A stretch of 64,000 bases of DNA from Streptomyces griseiscabiei. Its GTDB lineage: Bacteria; Actinomycetota; Actinomycetes; Streptomycetales; Streptomycetaceae. The stretch is taken from positions 930,001 to 994,000 of the forward strand of contig NZ_JAGJBZ010000001.1 in assembly GCF_020010925.1 (NCBI RefSeq), read 5' to 3'. Under the pieces are notes generated by a model. The model did not search any database, was not told the origin of the DNA, and saw nothing but the letters and a program-made list of their open reading frames with translations. Of the stretch, positions 1 to 7,578 are shown piece after piece. Made by a program: the position numbers and the translations under genes. Numbering within the stretch: position 1 is the first letter of the stretch; every line of letters starts with the position of its first letter.

Positions 1-128
1 CAAGATCGACCCTATGAGGAACAACTCTCCCCAGACCCTGCCTCGTTATGGGAAGGCGTGCGCCCATCTCCACGTCAATGGAGTCCGGCGCGTGAGCCAG
101 TGCCACCACATCACGAAGTGAGTCACCG

Positions 129-374
129 ATGATCGAGCAGCAAAACGGTGGGAACTCCCAGCGGATTCCAGAAGCCCGGCGCCGCCAGGTCGAGATCGCC
201 GCTTTCCTTGCGGGAGTGATCGTCACACTCGCCTTCTTCGCCTTCTTTCCGGGGCTTCCGCATGTCATCGACTGGGGGGCCGTCGTCCTGTCCCTGCTCA
301 TGGGCGGGCTGGCCCGGTGGGGATGCCGGGCATGGCTGACCAGAACAGGCAAGAAACAAGCCAGGAGCAGCTGA
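129..374 (+). CDS. small membrane protein, unknown function
   Basis: I do not recognise this 81-aa protein. It has a charged N-terminus (residues 1-22), two hydrophobic stretches (about 23-41 and 48-62) separated by a short Pro-containing turn, and a basic tail, which suggests a two-helix membrane protein with both ends in the cytoplasm. The ATG at 129 has no strong Shine-Dalgarno sequence. It lies upstream of a chaplin gene on the same strand with a gap of about 190 nt, so the two need not be cotranscribed. A real gene is likely because the length, hydrophobic pattern and G/C third positions look coding; function is open. Confidence 0.55.
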   Translation: MIEQQNGGNSQRIPEARRRQVEIAAFLAGVIVTLAFFAFFPGLPHVIDWGAVVLSLLMGGLARWGCRAWLTRTGKKQARSS

Positions 375-477
375 TCATGAGGCGGGGTCACGGCCGGCGC
401 CTGCACACCTGTGCGCAAGGCGCCCGCGCCACCCGACCCACACTCCCGTTCGGAACGGGTGATCCCCCGTTGGACGC

Positions 478-505
478 CGTGACCCCCGGTGCGCGGGCGC
501 GTTGA
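478..505 (+). promoter_or_regulatory. sigma-BldN-like promoter of chaplin gene
   Basis: CGTGAC (478-483), a 16-nt spacer and CGTTGA (500-505) match the consensus I recall for sigma-BldN, CGTAAC-16-CGTTGA, at 11 of 12 positions. Transcription would start near 512, giving a leader of about 50 nt before the chaplin start at 563. Chaplins are established BldN targets in Streptomyces. This site was found by eye. Confidence 0.6.
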
Positions 506-562
506 AGGGGCGTGCGGCCATGAAGAGGGGGTCGTGCTCAGTCGATCAAGAAGGAGAACGTG

Positions 563-850
563 ATGTCTCGCATCGCGAAGGCAGCTGTCGTCACGCTCGG
601 CACGTCCGCTGTCGTGCTCGGCGGCGCCGGCCTGGCCTCGGCGGACGCGGGCGCCGAGGGCAAGGCCGTCGGTTCCCCGGGTGTCCTGTCGGGCAACGTC
701 GTCCAGGTCCCCGTCAATGTCCCGGTCAACGTGTGCGGGAACACGATCAACGTCGTCGGCCTGCTCAACCCGGCCTTCGGCAACGTCTGCGTCAACAAGA
801 GCGACGACAGCCACAAGGGCAACCCCGGCCCGTCCGGCTACGGCCACTGA
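563..850 (+). CDS. chpG: short chaplin (ChpG-like)
   Basis: Chaplins are secreted, amyloid-forming surfactant proteins that coat aerial hyphae. This 95-aa protein has a Sec signal peptide ending near ASA (about residue 28) and one chaplin domain, from SPGVLSGNVVQVPVNVPVNV to NPAFGNVCVN, with the two conserved cysteines and the Gly-Asn pairs. A hydrophilic tail of about 16 residues (KSDDSHKG...YGH) follows the domain. I place the start at ATG 563, not the in-frame GTG at 560, because AAGGAG at 551-556 is 6 nt from the ATG. Its position next to a tyrosinase pair matches chpG of S. coelicolor; the symbol rests on that remembered synteny. A strong terminator follows at 901-930. Confidence 0.93.
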   Translation: MSRIAKAAVVTLGTSAVVLGGAGLASADAGAEGKAVGSPGVLSGNVVQVPVNVPVNVCGNTINVVGLLNPAFGNVCVNKSDDSHKGNPGPSGYGH

Positions 851-900
851 CGGGGTCGACACCCCGAGCCGCGCGCAGCAGCGACACGGCGCCACGAAAA

Positions 901-930
901 CCCCCGACGGTCCTCCGTCGGGGGTTTTTC
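901..930 (+). terminator. rho-independent terminator
   Basis: CCCCCGACGG (901-910), a TCCT loop, CCGTCGGGGG (915-924) and TTTTTC form a perfect 10-bp stem with a T tract. It ends the chaplin transcript. The AAAA just before the stem (897-900) lets it also serve the convergent tyrosinase gene. Confidence 0.92.
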
Positions 931-960
931 GTCACCCGGTCGCGGATGCGCCGCCGCCGC

Positions 961-1827
961 TCACGCGTACCGGTACACGCTCCCGATCTCCTCCAGCGCC
1001 CCCGGCGTCACGTTCCAGGGCGGCATCCGCTCGTCGCGCGCGACGACCCGCCCCCGCTGCGCGTCGCCCCGCCCCGGCGGCTTGGCCGGCAGATAGCGTG
1101 CGCCCCGGTGGCGTCGCTGCCAGAGCGTCCACTGCAGGTCGATGAAGGCGTGGTGCAGCCAGAAGACGGGGTCGTTGACGGACGCGCCGCCGACCATGTG
1201 CCCGCCGACCCACCGGTGCACGCGATTGTGGTTGAGCCACGAGCCGTTGCCGGTCCCCTGCCCCCACCCTTCGAGCCGGTTGCGGAAACCCCCGCGTGTG
1301 ACCGAGTTCCAGGGCGCCTTGTCGTAGACCGGCTCGGCGAGCGCCGCCTCCAGGTCGCGGGCGGTGGGGAGTTCGACGGGGTTGCGCGGGTAACCGAAGT
1401 CCCGGGTGAGGTACTCGGTGTCCGTGATCCCCTCGGTGATGGTCCACCGTCCGGTCCCGTATGCGAAGGGGCCGGTCATGACCCGGTGGTCGGAGCGCCG
1501 CCCGTTGCCACCGAGCAGGTCCACCGTCCAGGGCGGCGCCGTCGTCGTGCGGTCCCGCGTCCAGTCCCAGTACGGGACGGTCACCGAGTCGTCGAGCCGG
1601 CGCAGCGCCTTCTCCAGCTCCAGCACGAACCGGCGGTGCCAGGGCAGGAACGAGGGCGCCATGTGGGCCGTACGCAGACCGCCGTCGCCGTCGGAGACGT
1701 AGTGGTCGATGTGCATACGCACGAACTCGTCGTACTCGCCGCGCTGTTTGAGCCCCAGCAGCGCGGCGACGAACCGCTTGCGCTCCGCGCGCGTGAGCGT
1801 GCTGACGTCCTTACGGATGTAGGCCAT
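961..1827 (-). CDS. melC2: tyrosinase (type-3 copper phenol oxidase)
   Basis: The enzyme oxidises monophenols and o-diphenols to quinones for melanin formation. The 288 residues carry both copper sites: CuA His39, His55 and His64 (in MHIDHY, TAHMAPS, PWHRRF) and CuB His200, His204 and His226 (in NHNRVHRW and FWLHHAFID). It has no signal peptide, as expected for a tyrosinase exported as a complex with its Tat-targeted caddie protein, encoded just upstream with a 17-nt overlap. Length is slightly above the common 273 aa. The likely S. coelicolor counterpart is the extracellular phenol oxidase called MelD2, beside chpG. All six copper ligands are present, so it should be active. Confidence 0.95.
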   Translation of the reverse strand: MAYIRKDVSTLTRAERKRFVAALLGLKQRGEYDEFVRMHIDHYVSDGDGGLRTAHMAPSFLPWHRRFVLELEKALRRLDDSVTVPYWDWTRDRTTTAPPWTVDLLGGNGRRSDHRVMTGPFAYGTGRWTITEGITDTEYLTRDFGYPRNPVELPTARDLEAALAEPVYDKAPWNSVTRGGFRNRLEGWGQGTGNGSWLNHNRVHRWVGGHMVGGASVNDPVFWLHHAFIDLQWTLWQRRHRGARYLPAKPPGRGDAQRGRVVARDERMPPWNVTPGALEEIGSVYRYA

Positions 1828-2269
1828 GGCCGATCGCCCCCTCCGCCAGGTCCAGCACGCGCAGGCGCTGGGTGGTGCCCAGCTCGTCGACGGCGGCGCG
1901 GGTCGCCTCCAGGGCCGTCGGATACGAGCGGTAGTGGTCGATCATGCTCAGATACGTGCCGTCCGCGCGCCGCATGAGATGCAGCGGGCGTCCGTCGACG
2001 GTGACGTCCCACTCCCCCGGGCCCGGCGTCCGGGCGCCCAGATAGGCGGCCTGGCCCGAGTCGGTCTTGGCGCCGCGGATACGGCGGCCCCGGTACGTCT
2101 CGTCGAAGTCGCCCTCCCCGGACCGCGCCGACCGGCGGGGCCACGCGGCGGCGACGACCGGGGCCACGGCCAGGGCGACGGCCGAGACGCCCAGGGCGCG
2201 CAGCACGCCCCGGCGTGTTCTGCTCCGGCCGGGGTCGGGGTCCACCGTCACTCTGCTGACGAACAACAC
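1811..2269 (-). CDS. melC1: tyrosinase co-factor / copper chaperone MelC1
   Basis: This caddie protein delivers copper to the tyrosinase and carries it through the Tat pathway. The 152-aa product starts with a twin-arginine signal (RTRRGVLRALG, then a hydrophobic run to about residue 42). The conserved MelC1 body follows: ETYRGRRI, then the YLSMIDHYRSYPT segment whose Tyr/His residues are presented to the tyrosinase active site in the family. Its stop lies inside the tyrosinase start region (17-nt overlap), so the pair is translationally coupled with the chaperone made first. ATG start. I judged the family from the Tat signal, the characteristic C-terminal segment and the partner. Confidence 0.92.
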   Translation of the reverse strand: MLFVSRVTVDPDPGRSRTRRGVLRALGVSAVALAVAPVVAAAWPRRSARSGEGDFDETYRGRRIRGAKTDSGQAAYLGARTPGPGEWDVTVDGRPLHLMRRADGTYLSMIDHYRSYPTALEATRAAVDELGTTQRLRVLDLAEGAIGHGLHP

Positions 2270-2359
2270 TTTCTCCTCGTCGTGTTCAGTAGCGGTGACC
2301 CCCGGACGGCCGGACCCGGGCGCGCACGGCCCGGGCCTCGTCCTCGTGTCGCCGCGGGC

Positions 2360-2866
2360 TCAGACGAGCCCGAGGTTCGCGGTCGGCGCCGTCCGCAGCA
2401 GCGGGGTGAGGACGGCCGCCTGGGGGTCCTGGAGGCTGGGCAGGCCCAGCGCGTCGGGGTCGGCCGCGGAGAGCGGGGCATCCACGTCCAGCCCGGGGGT
2501 CAGGGTGCGCAGGTCGGCGGCGGGGGCGTCGACGCCGACCCGCTCGAAGCCCTCCCCGACGACCCGGGGCAGCGGGGCCTCGGCCTTCAGCCCCGGCAGC
2601 GCGGCGCCGAGCGGCACCTGTGGCAGGGCGCTCGCGGGCAGCAGCCGCCCCTCGGCGTACGTCGGCCCCTGGGGGGCGCCCGGCATGAGCAGCGGCAACT
2701 GCCCCGCCAGCTTGGGCGCCTTCACGTTCAGGGAGTGCTCCACCCCTTCGAGGGGCAGGGGGACGGGGACCGTCTCGGCCGCGGCGGCGGGGGCGGCGGA
2801 GGCGCCCACCGCGGCCACCACACCGGTGACGACGGCGGCAAGGGTTCCTCGTGTGGTCGGCTTCAT
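2360..2866 (-). CDS. exported Pro/Ala-rich protein, unknown function
   Basis: I do not recognise this 168-aa protein. It has a clear Sec signal peptide (basic MKPTTR, hydrophobic core, cleavage after about APAAAAA near residue 30). The mature part is low-complexity and rich in Pro, Leu, Ala and Val, with short repeats of the type PLP, ALPxVPLG and ALPGL, and no cysteine. It sits between the tyrosinase pair and a VKOR gene inside the chaplin locus, so a surface or matrix role is possible. The ATG at 2866 follows a purine-rich stretch (AAAGGGACC on the coding strand). No catalytic motif is visible. Confidence 0.75.
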   Translation of the reverse strand: MKPTTRGTLAAVVTGVVAAVGASAAPAAAAETVPVPLPLEGVEHSLNVKAPKLAGQLPLLMPGAPQGPTYAEGRLLPASALPQVPLGAALPGLKAEAPLPRVVGEGFERVGVDAPAADLRTLTPGLDVDAPLSAADPDALGLPSLQDPQAAVLTPLLRTAPTANLGLV

Positions 2867-2992
2867 CTCGGTACGGTCCCTTTCAAGGAATGTGCGGATC
2901 CGGGCTCGGCGTCCGTACCGGGTGAACGATCCGGGGATCTCCCCCAGTTCAAGATTCGCCCGACTGCCGCAATAGTCCGAGAGGCGTATTGG

Positions 2993-3658
2993 TCAGCTTG
3001 TCCAGAAGTCCCACCAGCGGGTCAGGATGAGCATGCCGATCACGCCCAGATGCACCACCGGGAACACCCAGGTGAATTCGGCGAGGAAGCTCTTCAGCCC
3101 GGCCGGCGCGGGCAGGAAATCGTTGCGGACGCCGAACGAGGTCAGGTACCAGAAGAGGACGATCGTGGCGATCCAGGCCAGACAGCACCACAGGCAGAGC
3201 GAGTTGATCCGGTAGAGCGACTCGAACTGCAGCCAGGTCACGAAGCCGACCCCGAACAGCGCGCCCGCCTCGAAGGTCAGCCAGTACCAGCGCGGGAAGA
3301 CCGCCCCGGCCAGCAGGCTGACGCCGACGCAGATCACGATGCCGTAGGCGACGAGGCCGAGCATCGGGTTGGGGAACCCGAAGGCGGAGGCCTGGTCGCT
3401 CTTCATGATGTTGCCGCAGGAGACGACCGGGTTGAGGCTGCACCCGGGGGTGAAGTTCGGGTCCTCCAGCAGCTTGAACTTGTCGAGCGTGATGACCCAG
3501 GAGGCGAGCAGCCCGGCCGCACCGGTGATCAGCAGGAGCACCGCGAAGGCACGACTGCCGCCGACCGCGCCCCCCGTCCGCGCCGCCGAACCCGCTCCGC
3601 CCACCGCCCGCCCCACCGGACCCACCCCACCCGTCGACCGCCCTGCCGGGGCGGCCAT
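2993..3658 (-). CDS. vitamin K epoxide reductase (VKOR) family membrane protein
   Basis: Bacterial VKORs reoxidise DsbA-type thioredoxins using quinone and so drive disulfide formation outside the membrane. The 221-aa product has several membrane helices, the loop cysteine pair Cys73 and Cys81 (PGCSLNPVVSC), and the active-site CXXC Cys155-Cys158 (LCLWC). All four redox cysteines are therefore present. The Gly/Ala-rich N-terminus (about 35 residues) is cytoplasmic. The start at 3658 overlaps the stop of the upstream gene (TGATG), so the two are coupled. No DsbA partner is fused or adjacent. Its place among chaplins, which contain paired cysteines, suggests but does not prove that those are its clients. 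Confidence 0.9.
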   Translation of the reverse strand: MAAPAGRSTGGVGPVGRAVGGAGSAARTGGAVGGSRAFAVLLLITGAAGLLASWVITLDKFKLLEDPNFTPGCSLNPVVSCGNIMKSDQASAFGFPNPMLGLVAYGIVICVGVSLLAGAVFPRWYWLTFEAGALFGVGFVTWLQFESLYRINSLCLWCCLAWIATIVLFWYLTSFGVRNDFLPAPAGLKSFLAEFTWVFPVVHLGVIGMLILTRWWDFWTS

Positions 3659-4155
3659 CAGCCGCGCAGGCTGCGGGCCGGCAGAAGGACGTGCGCCGCG
3701 CTGGTCAGCGTCTCGGTGTCGCCCGCGAACGCGGCGAGGGCCTCGGGCTCGACGGGCGTCCCGGGCCGGGCCTCGGGCCAGGGGCGGGTCGCGAAGAGCA
3801 GGTAGGCGAAGCCGCGTTCGCCGACGGCGGCGAGCCACTCCGGCGGAGCCGGGCACTGGGCGTTGAGCTGCGGCATGGTGACGACGGCCTGGCCGGCCTC
3901 GACGAGGAGGGTGACCGGCAGGCTGGGGTGGGCGGCGCCGTCGACGATCTTCTCGCCGATGGACAGACCGAGGCTCGTCAGCAGATCCGTCACGGCGGCC
4001 GTGGAGCCCTCCGGGCCGCTCCGGCCGTCGCCCAGGGTGTAGGCGAGCAGATAGGGCATGTCCCCGTCGGGGGCTTCGCCGCTCCACGCCATGACGACGA
4101 GCGTGCCGAGATCGGCGGGGCGGAAAGGGCGGGTTTCAGCGGAAGTTGAAGTCAC
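3658..4155 (-). CDS. conserved hypothetical protein (possibly DUF5949)
   Basis: This 165-aa protein has no signal peptide or membrane segment. It looks like a compact cytoplasmic alpha/beta domain, with strands such as LGTLVVMAWSG and MPYLLAYTLGDG and a Pro-rich middle. It resembles the streptomycete family I recall as DUF5949; this is from memory and unverified. The gene is translationally coupled (TGATG) to the VKOR gene downstream. I chose the ATG at 4155 because it gives the full conserved N-terminus. No catalytic residues can be named. Confidence 0.75.
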   Translation of the reverse strand: MTSTSAETRPFRPADLGTLVVMAWSGEAPDGDMPYLLAYTLGDGRSGPEGSTAAVTDLLTSLGLSIGEKIVDGAAHPSLPVTLLVEAGQAVVTMPQLNAQCPAPPEWLAAVGERGFAYLLFATRPWPEARPGTPVEPEALAAFAGDTETLTSAAHVLLPARSLRG

Positions 4156-4271
4156 CGCGGAACCCTATCCACGCCCGCCAAACGAGCCGACCGTCTTTTC
4201 ACCCGACCGGGCGACACCCGGCGACTGACCACACGAACGAGGGACACGCGTCGAACAACGGGGAGTTCACG

Positions 4272-4315
4272 CCCACGGGGCCGGTTCCGCGTCTTCGCGG
4301 AGCCGGCCCCGTGGG
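4272..4315 (-). terminator. long hairpin terminator
   Basis: Twenty-base arms at 4272-4291 and 4296-4315 pair with a single mismatch around a TCTT loop. The hairpin lies 16 nt beyond the stop of the small secreted protein gene at 4332. It has no T tract, as is common for Streptomyces terminators. Confidence 0.8.
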
Positions 4316-4331
4316 GCTGGGAAAGGGACCG

Positions 4332-4622
4332 TCAGCCCTGGAGGGGCAGACCGCCGAGAAGCTGGCTGGGGCCGCCCGGGGAGTTGAGGGCCTTGGTCGC
4401 GCCGCTCACCGTGTGGAGCACGGAGTCCTTGTTCTCCGTGTCGAGCGCGTTCGACTGCTGCTGCAGCGGCGCGGGCTCGATGGGCCCCTTGAAGAGCGTG
4501 TTCACCGCGCCGTTGAGGCTGGTGGGCGTGACGTCCGCGGCGTCGTAGGCAAAGGCCGGCGCGGCGGCACCGGCGATGGCGATGGACCCTGCGACGACAG
4601 CGGCGGCCTTCAGCGACTTCAT
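4332..4622 (-). CDS. small exported protein, unknown function
   Basis: I do not recognise this 96-aa protein. A Sec signal peptide (MKSLKAAAVVAGSIAIAG...APAFA) is cleaved near residue 26. The mature chain of about 70 residues is Asn/Gln/Pro/Leu-rich, lacks cysteine and contains NGAVNTLFKGPIEP and a C-terminal LLGGLPLQG. The start at 4622 is favoured over an upstream in-frame GTG/ATG because GAGGAGAGG lies 5-9 nt before it and the signal peptide then begins with a normal basic N-terminus. The signal peptide resembles those of the neighbouring chaplins and rodlins, and the gene has its own terminator. A minor surface-coat protein is a guess. Confidence 0.8.
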   Translation of the reverse strand: MKSLKAAAVVAGSIAIAGAAAPAFAYDAADVTPTSLNGAVNTLFKGPIEPAPLQQQSNALDTENKDSVLHTVSGATKALNSPGGPSQLLGGLPLQG

Positions 4623-4787
4623 CGTGTTCCTCTCCTCGGATACTGGAAGCACTGCGCCGTGTCCAACGAGCCCTCGCGCCGACGGAAACCCCGTACCGGA
4701 CATGTCATATCTGACGCCGAACGACAGGTCATACGAACAGCCGCCTGACCGACCCGGCGACGGTCGGCCCGACGGCTCCCTTCGGTC

Positions 4788-5684
4788 CTACGAGGCGGGC
4801 GGCACGGCCTGCGGCTGGACGGGCAGCGCGGCCGACGGGGCGACCGGCGGGGCGACCGGCAGGTCCGTCGGCGACTGCACGGCCAGCAGGTCGGCCGGGA
4901 GGGGCAGTCCGGTGCCCAGGAGTGTGGCCGCGACCAGTTTGACCAGGCTGTTCACCACACCGGTGACGGCGGGCAGCACCTGCGCGGGGTCGCCGGAGGT
5001 GACCGCCTTCAGCAGCGCGTCGACGGCGCTCTGCAGGGTGGTCAGCGCGTCGGTCACGAGGTCCGCCGAAACCCTGCCGGCCAACAGCACGGGACCGCGG
5101 TCGTACGCCGGCAGCGTGACGGCCGACTGCGCGTCGGCCGGGGCGACCGGGGCCGACGGAGCGACCGGCACCGAAGGAGCCGCCGGGACCGAGGGCGCCG
5201 CCGGGAGCATCGGCGTGGTGGCGGCGGGCGGAGTGCCGGGCACGAGGGGCGCGGCCGGTACGGCGGGCGCCTCCGGTACGGCCGGTACGGCGGGCGCGGC
5301 CGGGTCCACCGGCGGGGCGACCACCGGTGGGACGACCGGCGCCGCCGGGGCCTCCGGAGCGGCCGGGGCCGCCGCCCTCGCCTCGGCGATGGCGGTCCGC
5401 ACGGCCTCGCCGAGTTCCGCGGCCCTGTCGGCGGAGAGCTGGCCGTTGTCCGCCTTGAGCGCGGCGTCGAGCAGATCGGTCACCGGCTCGAGCACGCCCC
5501 CGAGGTCGCCGAGACCCTTGAGCTGCGCCACGAGCGCGTCCGCGCCGGGGACGGGCGCCGCCGACCGGGCGCGGTCGCGCGCCGTCTCGACGTCCGCGGC
5601 CAGGGCGGCCGGGGCGGTGACGCCGAGCAGGAGTGCGGCGCAGACTGCGGGGACCGCGAGACGCCGTGCGGGCAGAGCACGCAT
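4788..5684 (-). CDS. exported Ala/Pro/Val-rich protein, unknown function
   Basis: This 298-aa protein has a Sec signal (MRALPARRLAVPAVCAALLL...ALAAD, cleavage near residue 32). An N-terminal helical segment follows (about 33-105, Ala/Asp/Leu-rich), then a Pro-Ala-Val spacer built from degenerate APAVPAxP units (about 105-185) and a second helical, Leu/Val-rich segment (about 190-275). I start it at ATG 5684 because GGAAGGAACC precedes it, whereas the in-frame ATG at 5699 has no ribosome binding site. No cysteine pair or catalytic motif is visible. A cell-wall spanning or matrix role is inferred only from composition and from the chaplin neighbours. Confidence 0.8.
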   Translation of the reverse strand: MRALPARRLAVPAVCAALLLGVTAPAALAADVETARDRARSAAPVPGADALVAQLKGLGDLGGVLEPVTDLLDAALKADNGQLSADRAAELGEAVRTAIAEARAAAPAAPEAPAAPVVPPVVAPPVDPAAPAVPAVPEAPAVPAAPLVPGTPPAATTPMLPAAPSVPAAPSVPVAPSAPVAPADAQSAVTLPAYDRGPVLLAGRVSADLVTDALTTLQSAVDALLKAVTSGDPAQVLPAVTGVVNSLVKLVAATLLGTGLPLPADLLAVQSPTDLPVAPPVAPSAALPVQPQAVPPAS

Positions 5685-5777
5685 GGAGGTTCCTTCCATC
5701 GGTTCGAGGGATCGTTCCTTCACCGTGAAATCGGTGATCGCCGCCTGCAACCGAGGGACCCCATTCGGGGCAACACG

Positions 5778-5813
5778 AACCGGCCGCCCTCCCCGTGGGG
5801 AGGACGGCCGGTT
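5778..5813 (-). terminator. hairpin terminator downstream of chpF
   Basis: AACCGGCCG and CGGCCGGTT plus CCTCCCC and GGGGAGG pair, with one C-A mismatch, around a GT loop. The structure sits between the chaplin stop (5889) and the next gene's start (5684) and would end the chaplin transcript. Confidence 0.75.
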
Positions 5814-5855
5814 CATGTGGAACGTGCGAACGTCAGTGCGGGGACGTCAATCCTC

Positions 5856-5900
5856 GAACGTCAGTCGCTGAACGTCAGTCGTCGAACGTCAGTCGTTGAA
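5856..5900. repeat. 14-bp tandem repeat across the chpF stop codon
   Basis: Three consecutive 14-bp units (5856-5869, 5870-5883, 5884-5897) share GAACGTCAGTCG and differ only in their last two bases; a fourth partial unit (GAA) follows. On the coding (minus) strand the first unit read contains the last codons and TGA of the chaplin gene, so the gene end has been duplicated into its 3' untranslated region. A further related copy begins at 5828. Confidence 0.85.
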
Positions 5901-6128
5901 GCACTTGTTGCCGAACGAGGGGTTCAGCAGACCGATGACGTTGATGGTGTTCCCGCACACGTTGACCGGCACGTGGACCGGAACCTGCACGACGTTGCCC
6001 GACAGCACGCCCGGGGAGTGAGCGGCGAAGCCCTTCGCCTCGCTGTCGGCGGTGGCGACGCCGGCGGTGCCCGCCACGGCCGCGGCAGCAACGGAGGTCA
6101 GGGCCAGGCCCTTCGCGATACGCGACAT
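5889..6128 (-). CDS. chpF: short chaplin (ChpF-like)
   Basis: This 79-aa chaplin consists of a Sec signal peptide (MSRIAKGLALTSVAAAAVAG...ATA, cleavage near residue 27) and a single chaplin domain with both cysteines (VNVCGNT and GNKCFND). It ends immediately after the domain, as short chaplins usually do. AAGGAGCACC lies before the ATG. The FGNKCFN ending replaces the common FGNVCVN. Its role is amyloid assembly at the air interface. Assignment as the chpF counterpart rests on gene order; the family itself is certain. Confidence 0.93.
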   Translation of the reverse strand: MSRIAKGLALTSVAAAAVAGTAGVATADSEAKGFAAHSPGVLSGNVVQVPVHVPVNVCGNTINVIGLLNPSFGNKCFND

Positions 6129-6189
6129 GGAGAGGTGCTCCTTGGAGTTGATGCAAAAAACACTCGGGCGGGGATGCCCGGCGCGGGGA

Positions 6190-6218
6190 ACAACGCGCGG
6201 CGGGCACCGGGGGTTGTG
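6190..6218 (-). promoter_or_regulatory. weak sigma-BldN-like promoter of chpF
   Basis: On the minus strand CACAAC (6218-6213), 17 nt and CGTTGT (6195-6190) give a partial match (9 of 12) to the recalled BldN consensus, about 60 nt upstream of the chaplin start. The rest of the gap (6219-6429) shows no clear feature. Confidence 0.35.
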
Positions 6219-6429
6219 CCTCCAAAGGAGTGATCTCCAAAAACACCTGCTTCACCATTCCGACACAGTTGGCGCGTTCCGCAGATAAGTACGCATAGCG
6301 GGCTAGAGTTGCGCACCTCCCCAGGCCGCCGCGTCTTTTATCAGATCCGCAGGATTCCGGCCTTTCGGCGGCCCGCGGACATTCCCCCGACAAGCACCCG
6401 AACGAGCTCCCGAAAGGGCACCGCCGGTC

Positions 6430-7539
6430 ATGCGCATTCATCCGGGTCCTCTGCTGCGTCGCGTCATGGTGGGCTGCTGCGCCCTCGCCGCCCTCTGGGG
6501 GCCCGGCGCCGCCGCGACGGCCGCGCCCCCCGCCCCCTCGCCCGAGGCCGAGCGCCTGGCCTTCACCGAGCGCTACCGGGCGCTGCGGCACGGCGGCATC
6601 GTCCGCGCGGCCAACTCCTCCATCACCTGCCGTACGACGGTGGCGTCGTGCGCCGACGCGCGCGCGGGGCGTGTCGGCGTGAACCCGGCGCGCACCGCCG
6701 TCAACGACGACTTCGACATGTTCTACATCGACGTCGACCGGGACCCGAACACCTACAACTCCAGCCGGGGCGAGGTCCGGCTGCCGCCGGGCGCGCGGGT
6801 GTCGTACGCACGGCTGTACTGGGGCGGAAACCTCAAGGTGGGGGAGCAGAAGCCGCCGAAGGACAACGGGCGGGTGCTGGTCGCGGAGCCCGGCGGGGAG
6901 TACAAGGAGGTGCTCGCGGACTCGGTGGTGGGCCACCGGGTGGCGCGCGGCGCGGACGCCTTCCAGGCCTCGGCGGACGTCACGGAGCTGGTGCGGTCGA
7001 GCGGTTCGGGGCTCTACACGGTGGCGCAGGTCAATGTGGCCATGGGCCGTTCGGCGGCCGGGGCGTGGGGCGGCTGGACGCTGGCGGTGGCGTACGAGAA
7101 CCCGGCGGAGCCGCTGCGGCACCTGGTGATCGGGGACGGGTTCGACGCGCTCGCGGCGGACGGGGAACAGCTGGTCCGGCTGCGGGACACGGCCTTCCCC
7201 GCGGGCGCCCGGGGCACCGTGGGCCTGGTCGCCTACAACGGCGACCGCGGGCGCACCGGTGATTCGCTCACCGTTTCGACGGGTGACGGTGAGGCAGGCG
7301 CCCTGGAGGACGCGGCCAACCCCCACGACGACGTCCTCAACTCGACGATCAGCCAGCCAGGGGCGGTTGTCGCGGGGCGCACGCCCGCGTACGCGAACAC
7401 CCTCGGCTACGACTCGGACGTCCTCGAACTGGACGATGAAATCCGCCATGGGGGTGACCAGTTGGCCTTCCGGCTCGTTTCGCAGCGGGACGCGGCTTGG
7501 GTCGGGGCGCTCTTCGTCGCCGTCGACGCCAAGCCGTGA
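6430..7539 (+). CDS. exported protein of unknown function heading the polysaccharide operon
   Basis: The 369-aa product has a long Sec signal (basic MRIHPGPLLRR, core to about residue 35). Its beta-rich mature domain resembles the N-terminal part of actinobacterial secreted repeat proteins: GGIVRAANSSITCRT, VNDDFDMFYIDVD, VSYARLYWGGNL, WGGWTLAVAYENP. Two cysteines lie close together (SITCRTTVASCADA), possibly a disulfide. I cannot assign a function. It lies 39 nt upstream of a glycosyltransferase on the same strand and so may be the first gene of the polymer operon, perhaps a carbohydrate-binding or adhesin-like partner. ATG 6430 is chosen; ATG 6466 would shorten the signal's n-region. Confidence 0.78.
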   Translation: MRIHPGPLLRRVMVGCCALAALWGPGAAATAAPPAPSPEAERLAFTERYRALRHGGIVRAANSSITCRTTVASCADARAGRVGVNPARTAVNDDFDMFYIDVDRDPNTYNSSRGEVRLPPGARVSYARLYWGGNLKVGEQKPPKDNGRVLVAEPGGEYKEVLADSVVGHRVARGADAFQASADVTELVRSSGSGLYTVAQVNVAMGRSAAGAWGGWTLAVAYENPAEPLRHLVIGDGFDALAADGEQLVRLRDTAFPAGARGTVGLVAYNGDRGRTGDSLTVSTGDGEAGALEDAANPHDDVLNSTISQPGAVVAGRTPAYANTLGYDSDVLELDDEIRHGGDQLAFRLVSQRDAAWVGALFVAVDAKP

Positions 7540-7578
7540 CGCGCGCCGCCCGGCGCCGCCCTTGAGCGAGGAACCCGC

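Noticed and set aside
2993..4087. Longer form of the VKOR gene with 143 extra N-terminal residues
   Set aside because: The extension overlaps the upstream gene in another frame and is Arg/Pro-rich; the ATG at 3658 overlaps that gene's stop in the normal TGATG manner.
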